DNA of 6,084 nt from Omnitrophica bacterium RBG_13_46_9 (GTDB taxonomy: Bacteria > Omnitrophota > Gorgyraeia > JABMRN01 > RBG-13-46-9). Shown in pieces: positions 1 to 4,139 of the stretch. The translations under genes and the position numbers were made by a program. The stretch is from NCBI GenBank assembly GCA_001804045.1, contig MHFD01000034.1, positions 13,167 to 19,250 of the forward strand, given 5' to 3'. Numbering within the stretch: position 1 is the first letter of the stretch; each line of letters starts with the position of its first letter. Below the pieces are notes generated by a model. It had not been told where the DNA came from, did no database searches, and saw only the letters and a list, made by a program, of their open reading frames with translations.

Positions 1-504
1 CTGTGCGAGATAACGAAGAACGATACTCTACAAAAGGTATTGCAGAATATCATCATTATAAAGGGGCGCGGTGAAACACTCGCGAAGGACGTGTCCCGGT
101 ATATGACTAGCGGCAAAGACGGAATCACAATCGACGCGGCAAACGTTATGATGATAACGAAGGCAGCCAACGAACGTCATTGCGAAAGCTTTAAAGAAGC
201 AGCCGTAATCACGTTTGTCGATGACTCAAAACTCGACATGATGGATTATTACCCAATTGTTGAAATCACCCTCTTTACCATAGCGAAAGCCCTCTATCAC
301 AGAGGTGTGGCGGGATATGACACGGTGAAACTTACGTCATTGTATAAATCACTTCGTGTCGAAGAGGTAACCGAGGACCAGATTATTCAGATCTGCGTAG
401 ACAAAAAGACCGTAACGATTATTTTAAAACCCGCGGAACCGTTTAATTATGACGAGTTACAGAATATTTATCGCAGCATAAGGAGGTTCTTGGAAGCGGC
501 GTAA
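1..504 (+). CDS. C-terminal end of an uncharacterised protein (5'-partial)
   Basis: The frame is open from the first base of the window to the TAA at 502-504, giving 167 residues, so the gene almost certainly starts upstream. A TTG at 40-42 could be read as a start but has no convincing ribosome binding site, and coding potential continues before it. I recognise no catalytic motif. A beta-strand followed by VDDSKLDMMDYYP and a long hydrophobic/amphipathic helix (VEITLFTIAKAL) lies in bases 199-294. The end is an amphipathic helix terminating in FLEAA. The strand/loop/helix block aligns by eye with residues 913-943 of the downstream radical SAM protein (LKDNKEIAG, IPNYTAATSIGL, MAAL), and both proteins end in a helix of the type L-[EQ]-A-[AV]. 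It may therefore be the tail of another large exported Omnitrophota-type protein. That link is inferred; the function is unknown. Confidence 0.75.
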   Translation: MCEITKNDTLQKVLQNIIIIKGRGETLAKDVSRYMTSGKDGITIDAANVMMITKAANERHCESFKEAAVITFVDDSKLDMMDYYPIVEITLFTIAKALYHRGVAGYDTVKLTSLYKSLRVEEVTEDQIIQICVDKKTVTIILKPAEPFNYDELQNIYRSIRRFLEAA

Positions 505-563
505 TCCAGCTCTTAGCCCGTAGCTCTTAGGAAGAAATTCATAGATACTCATTGAAACTGATT

Positions 564-713
564 GAAACTTATGGAAACTCATTGGCTCGATGGAAATACA
601 ATTGAAATACAATGGAAATACGGTGGAAATACATTGAATCGAAACTTATGGAAACTCATTGATATACTATTGAAATACAATAGAAATACGGTTGAAATAC
701 ATTGACTCGAAAC
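564..713. repeat. Tandem duplication (about 68-77 bp unit) of GAAA-phased short repeats
   Basis: Two copies lie head to tail. The 21-bp block beginning GAAACTTATGG is identical at 564-584 and 641-661. The following 45-bp block at 601-645 recurs at 669-713 with three mismatches, and a 9-bp length difference separates the two blocks. Within each copy are smaller units around GAAATAC or GAAACTC. Including the flanking units, GAAA starts at 554, 564, 574, 593, 604, 615, 626, 641, 651, 672, 683, 694 and 709. The spacing is mostly 10-11 bp or about twice that, with two 15-bp exceptions, so the short A-runs lie largely on one face of the helix. Confidence 0.85.
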
Positions 714-731
714 GCGATAAACGAAACCTCC

Positions 732-748
732 CCAACCTCGTAGGTTGG
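732..748. repeat. Perfect 7-bp inverted repeat (hairpin)
   Basis: CCAACCT (732-738) and AGGTTGG (742-748) are perfect reverse complements around the 3-base loop CGT. No T-run follows, so it is not a standard intrinsic terminator. It lies between the GAAA tandem copies and the decamer array, about 135 bp before the next start codon. It could be an RNA stem in a 5' leader or an operator-like palindrome; the sequence does not decide. Confidence 0.6.
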
Positions 749-811
749 ATGGGTTGTTAGCTCGTAGTTATAGGTAGCAGGTGGAAGTTTCGGGAGGTTG
801 TGAATACGAAA

Positions 812-861
812 AAGCAACCTTAAGAAACATCCCGAAACATCAAGAAACCTTAAGAAACCTT
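812..861 (+). repeat. Five-unit decamer array just upstream of the start codon
   Basis: Five consecutive 10-bp units run from 812 to 861: AAGCAACCTT, AAGAAACATC, CCGAAACATC, then AAGAAACCTT twice. GAAAC recurs at exactly 10-bp spacing (824, 834, 844, 854). The array ends 22 bp before the ATG at 884, so it probably lies in the leader or promoter of the radical SAM gene. The last two units are identical, consistent with slippage-type growth. A direct regulatory role is possible but unproven. Confidence 0.8.
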
Positions 862-883
862 CGGGATTAACGGAAATGAAGTC

Positions 884-3800
884 ATGAAGTACGGAAAACG
901 ACATAGCACGTGGATGCGGACAACCGCCCTGGTGTTGGTGTGCCTGTTTACGATAAATACTGCCGCGTGGGCACAGGAACCCATCTCGTACATATCGGTG
1001 AAAGACACACTAGCGGCGCAATCCGTTTTTAAGCCGCTCACAGATGAAGGAATACAGGATTCGACCGAGCTGGTGTTCGAGCTTATAGCGGGTGCCAGGC
1101 TTCTTCTTGCGGGAAAGAGCGTAAATGCCGTAAACGGCATTTTGACCGAGACGTATCGAAATTCAAATGGCGCTCGGAGAATTATTTTCCTTGAGGTTAT
1201 ACCAAGCGCGGAAGGAAGCGTAAAAGCACGATTCCGGGTAATCGGAAGAGAGGATATTACGTTTGAAATTGCGTACAGAGATACGCAGAAATCTCCGACA
1301 CCTGATAAGAAAGGGGGAGACGATGTGAACGTTGCCGCAGCCGGTCTTCCCGAAATCGCGCCCGTACGAAAGCTTACCTATGAAAACGTATTTCAGGAAC
1401 ATGACATTATTACACTCACTAGACTCACCTCCCTTGAACAGGAGTCGGTGAAAAATGGTATGTCCGAAAAGGTTCGGAAAGCGAGGACACCCCATACTCA
1501 ACCTGAAGGCGATGCGACAAGAGTGTCATTAGTGAGCCTCCATTCTCCACAGCACCCGGCGTTTGCCAATCCATTGGGAATTGAGCTATTGGCAGGACAG
1601 TTGCGTTCGACATTTAAAGATGACTGTAAGATCTCGCTCATGGACATGTATCTGGAGGGAAGCATTGACGCGATTGTGAGAAAGATTGAATCAGAAAGGC
1701 CTCACATAGTTGGTTTATCCTGCCAGTTGGGATCATTGGTATATGCAGATAGAGTTATAGACAGAATCCGATCCTCCCCGGCATTAAAAGATAACCTACC
1801 CCTCATAGTATTAGGAAACACAATGGCCACATTTTCATCAGAAGCGCTACTTGAGAGATATCAGGATGTCATCGTAGTTGTAGGTGAGGGTGAGCTGGCA
1901 ATGGAGGGCCTGGTAAAACATATTCGGAACAGGATGCCTCTTCAGGAAGTGCCGCGGATTACGTATAAGAAAGATGGCCAGATCGTGCCGCCCAAAAAAG
2001 AGTTTTTGCCGCTTTCTCATGGGCGACGTGCATCACCAGTCACAGATCTTATTCCTCAGATTCTTGAAAGAGGCGGCAAGATATGGTTGATGAGCAGCCT
2101 TGGATGTCCGGGTGGTTGTAGTTTTTGCAGCTTGCGGTATCTCCGGGACGGAAAGGGCTGGGACGGTGTTGATGTAGATTTGCTTCTGGAACACGTGAAC
2201 AAGCTGTATACGCTGGGTGTGCGTGAACTCAGATTTGCCGATGATTGCTTTATTTCCGGTGATTTGAAGCGGATACAGAAATTTGCGCAGGGTATCATCG
2301 ATATGAAGCTGGACGTAAATATAGAATTTTCAACAAGAGCAGATAGCGTCATTAACAAACAAGATACGGCTAAACAAGCCGATGAGAGAAGAAGAACATT
2401 AAAACTTCTGCACAAAGCTGGGCTCCGGGAAGTTTATCTGGGAATAGAGTCCGGTTCCGATTCACAGCTCTACAGGTACAACAAACTGGTTAGTGTTGAT
2501 AATAATATAAAAGCACTTGAAGAATTGAATGGCCTGGGGATAAGGGTTGCCGCGGGGTTTATCATGTTTGATCCATTAATGACTATTGAAGAGATAAGGA
2601 AAAACATAGAATTTCTTGAAGGGACGGGCCTGATATTCGGAGCCAAGGGAAATTTCGTAACCAATCCGGTTAACGAATACCGTGCTCAGGAAGGAAGTCC
2701 ATATGTAAAGATGCTGCTAAAAGAAGGCTTGCTCGGGGAAAAAGATCCGGATTATCTAGTGTATGCTTACCGATACAAATATCCTGAAGTGGGAGAGATA
2801 GCGAGGTTGTGCCAGGAATATAAAAATGCGACGTTCCCTGTGAAATATTGTCTGATGAATATCGTCTCGGCGCTCGTTATGAAAAAGAACATCACGGAAA
2901 ACACGCGATTACTTGAAAGTTACCTGCAGAGAATGAAATTGTTCGAATGGGAATTCCTCAAATGTCTTGTTTCGATTTATGAGAAAGACGGGCGCGACGG
3001 TGCAGAAGAGATAAAACGGCTGCAAGAAGATTTTATCCAGCAGAGAAGGGCGATGCTCGAAGAGATGCTCGTAGGGCTCGAAAGAGGGGGCATTATAGAG
3101 GAGTCAGGATTGCTCGCAAAAACGATAGAGGAGATCGGCATTCTACCCCGTGCTTCAATGGAGACAGAGATGCAACTTCTCATAGCGGAAAACAGAGATG
3201 AGAAGATGCTGCTGTCCAGATCGAAGAGATATCTAGATGCAAAAGCGCCGGTAACGAACGGTCGTGTCAATATACACATAGATCTTTCAGTCATCCCCAG
3301 GGAGGGTCTCTCGCAGAGAGAGCAGGATAATGAACTTGTACAAAACATGGAAACCCTTGCGCGCATGATTGCGTGGCAAGGGATGTTCGGCTTGAACGTG
3401 CGATATATATTTGAGCATGACACTGACCGCACATACAGAGACAGAGCAGCGGAGATCCTGATAGAGCGTTTAGTGAGTATTGCACGATTACACGGCATTG
3501 ACCAACAGGAGCTTCTTTTGCGTATTGGCCCTGCACATATAGGAAGCGACGTAATAGAAGTGAGGCTCAAGAACTTCGACAATATTGATAAAGCTGCAAC
3601 TCTCAGAGATAGGGAGTATATGGTGGCTCTCAAGGACAATAAAGAGATAGCTGGCGTGTCGATACCGAACTACACAGCTGCCACGAGCATAGGCTTGTCA
3701 ATGGCGGCATTGCGCGTCGGTAAAGAGAATGCAGCGAAAGAAGAATATGAAAGAACGCGTGGCAGAATACTTAGGATAATGCGGAGCATATACAAAAGGA

Positions 3801-3982
3801 ACAATGTTATAGAGAACGAAGACGATTTTACAGAGGATGAGCTTGAGCTTATGGTAACCGGAGGCTCCAATACGAAGCTCTTTTACACGCTGATGTACGC
3901 GTTGCCGCCTGTAGCGAAGGTGTCGATGGAAGCGATTAATGAGTATCACGAAAGGATGCAGTTCCTGTTACAGGCAGTGTAA
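884..3982 (+). CDS. Signal-peptide-bearing B12-binding-type radical SAM protein
   Basis: Complete protein of 1032 residues. Residues 1-30 look like a Sec signal peptide: basic KRHSTWMR, a hydrophobic core, then an AWA cleavage site before QEP. A lineage-type module follows (about 31-135; TLAAQSVFKP, FELIAG). Residues 212-365 resemble the cobalamin-binding domain of BchE-type radical SAM proteins, with GNTMAT and VVVGEGE; the classical DxHxxG is not evident, as is common in that class. The radical SAM core (about 399-640) has C408, C412 and C415 in GCPGGCSFC, which bind the 4Fe-4S cluster, and YLGIESGSD in the SAM-binding part. A helical region (about 640-780) and a C-terminal domain (795-1032) follow. 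Relatives perform methylations or rearrangements; the substrate here is unknown. The ATG at 884 is the only reasonable start (in-frame stop at 851-853), with only weak purine-rich sequence before it. The odd point is a cytoplasmic-type Fe-S enzyme behind an export signal. Confidence 0.92.
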   Translation: MKYGKRHSTWMRTTALVLVCLFTINTAAWAQEPISYISVKDTLAAQSVFKPLTDEGIQDSTELVFELIAGARLLLAGKSVNAVNGILTETYRNSNGARRIIFLEVIPSAEGSVKARFRVIGREDITFEIAYRDTQKSPTPDKKGGDDVNVAAAGLPEIAPVRKLTYENVFQEHDIITLTRLTSLEQESVKNGMSEKVRKARTPHTQPEGDATRVSLVSLHSPQHPAFANPLGIELLAGQLRSTFKDDCKISLMDMYLEGSIDAIVRKIESERPHIVGLSCQLGSLVYADRVIDRIRSSPALKDNLPLIVLGNTMATFSSEALLERYQDVIVVVGEGELAMEGLVKHIRNRMPLQEVPRITYKKDGQIVPPKKEFLPLSHGRRASPVTDLIPQILERGGKIWLMSSLGCPGGCSFCSLRYLRDGKGWDGVDVDLLLEHVNKLYTLGVRELRFADDCFISGDLKRIQKFAQGIIDMKLDVNIEFSTRADSVINKQDTAKQADERRRTLKLLHKAGLREVYLGIESGSDSQLYRYNKLVSVDNNIKALEELNGLGIRVAAGFIMFDPLMTIEEIRKNIEFLEGTGLIFGAKGNFVTNPVNEYRAQEGSPYVKMLLKEGLLGEKDPDYLVYAYRYKYPEVGEIARLCQEYKNATFPVKYCLMNIVSALVMKKNITENTRLLESYLQRMKLFEWEFLKCLVSIYEKDGRDGAEEIKRLQEDFIQQRRAMLEEMLVGLERGGIIEESGLLAKTIEEIGILPRASMETEMQLLIAENRDEKMLLSRSKRYLDAKAPVTNGRVNIHIDLSVIPREGLSQREQDNELVQNMETLARMIAWQGMFGLNVRYIFEHDTDRTYRDRAAEILIERLVSIARLHGIDQQELLLRIGPAHIGSDVIEVRLKNFDNIDKAATLRDREYMVALKDNKEIAGVSIPNYTAATSIGLSMAALRVGKENAAKEEYERTRGRILRIMRSIYKRNNVIENEDDFTEDELELMVTGGSNTKLFYTLMYALPPVAKVSMEAINEYHERMQFLLQAV
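894..945 (+). repeat. Signal-peptide DNA cassette, copy 1 (52 bp, identical to 4150-4201)
   Basis: These 52 bases are identical to 4150-4201 in the next gene, and the match continues with one mismatch to 952 (4208). It encodes the basic and hydrophobic parts of the signal peptide, from KRHSTWMR through ALVLVCL. The surrounding leader codons and the upstream DNA differ. Identity includes all synonymous positions, whereas the codons immediately after it have drifted (the same Asn uses AAT here and AAC in the other copy). Confidence 0.97.
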
Positions 3983-4022
3983 TTTAGTTTTCAGTTCGTA
4001 GGGAAACGTGAAATTCGAGAAA

Positions 4023-4057
4023 AGACTACAGACTATAGACCACAGACTGCAGACTGA
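4023..4057 (+). repeat. Five-unit heptamer array AGACYRN (left arm)
   Basis: Five uninterrupted 7-bp units, each beginning AGAC, occupy 4023-4057 (second halves TAC, TAT, CAC, TGC, TGA). The array is the left arm of an inverted pair with 4087-4121. The best perfect pairing is 4023-4035 with 4099-4111 (13 bp), and in another register 4030-4040 pairs with 4087-4097 (11 bp). Confidence 0.9.
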
Positions 4058-4086
4058 CGTCTGATGACTGTCGGCTCAAGTCGGAT

Positions 4087-4121
4087 GTCTATAGTCTTTA
4101 GTCTGTAGTCTATGGTCTATA
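4087..4121 (-). repeat. Five-unit heptamer array GTCTNTR (right arm, inverted)
   Basis: Five uninterrupted 7-bp units, each beginning GTCT (then ATA, TTA, GTA, ATG, ATA), are the reverse-complement counterpart of the 4023-4057 array. A 29-bp spacer separates the arms. Equal unit number and period suggest both arms arose from one array by inversion or template switching, or are held as a structured element. The array ends 18 bp before the ATG at 4140, so a hairpin could affect translation or transcription of the next gene. Confidence 0.9.
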
Positions 4122-4139
4122 CGAATACCGAGAAAGAAA

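Larger units (their letters stand above)
505..883. other. Repeat-rich intergenic region upstream of the radical SAM gene
   Basis: This 379-bp stretch has no plausible gene on either strand. From left to right it holds a 9-bp direct repeat AGCTCTTAG (508-516 and 522-530), a roughly 77-bp tandem duplication made of GAAA-centred units (564-713), a perfect 7-bp hairpin (732-748), several mutually exclusive inverted repeats (725-867) and a decamer array (812-861). I see no clear factor-independent terminator after the upstream gene, because no stem is followed by a T-tract. No convincing -35/-10 pair could be fixed either. The low-complexity composition produces many chance TATA-like words. Confidence 0.8.
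3983..4139. other. Intergenic region with inverted heptamer arrays
   Basis: This 157-bp gap between the radical SAM gene and the deaminase-like gene is dominated by two heptamer arrays in opposite orientation. A small stem (CAGAC 4050-4054, GTCTG 4059-4063) lies where the first array meets the spacer. There is no T-tract after the big inverted repeat, so it is not a typical intrinsic terminator, though an RNA hairpin of this size could still stop or stabilise transcripts. Before the next start only a purine stretch (GAGAAAGAAA) serves as a possible weak ribosome binding site. Confidence 0.75.

Noticed and set aside
481..492. AGGAGG followed by TTG as a ribosome binding site and start
   Set aside because: It falls in the last codons of the first gene, and the TTG frame stops after four codons.
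663..668. TATACT as a -10 promoter element
   Set aside because: No suitable -35 lies 16-18 bp upstream, and the repeat composition yields many such words by chance. The same holds for the TATAGT words at 4090-4095 and nearby.
541..713. CRISPR array
   Set aside because: The units are 10-11 bp, degenerate and without unique spacers of constant length. No cas genes are present.
656..904. Minus-strand 82-codon frame across the repeat region
   Set aside because: It is built from the low-complexity repeats and the start of the real gene and shows no protein-like pattern.
899..925. Twin-arginine export motif in the leader
   Set aside because: The basic region KRHSTWMR has no consecutive RR in the required context.
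929..943. Lipoprotein lipobox at VLVC in the leader
   Set aside because: The residue before Cys is Val rather than Gly, Ala or Ser, and the hydrophobic core continues after the Cys, so a signal peptidase I site fits better.
2977..3639. A 220-codon open frame on the minus strand inside the radical SAM gene
   Set aside because: It lies wholly antisense to a well-supported gene, its product is a Ser/Arg/Leu-rich sequence without motifs, and it is explained by the codon bias of the plus-strand gene.
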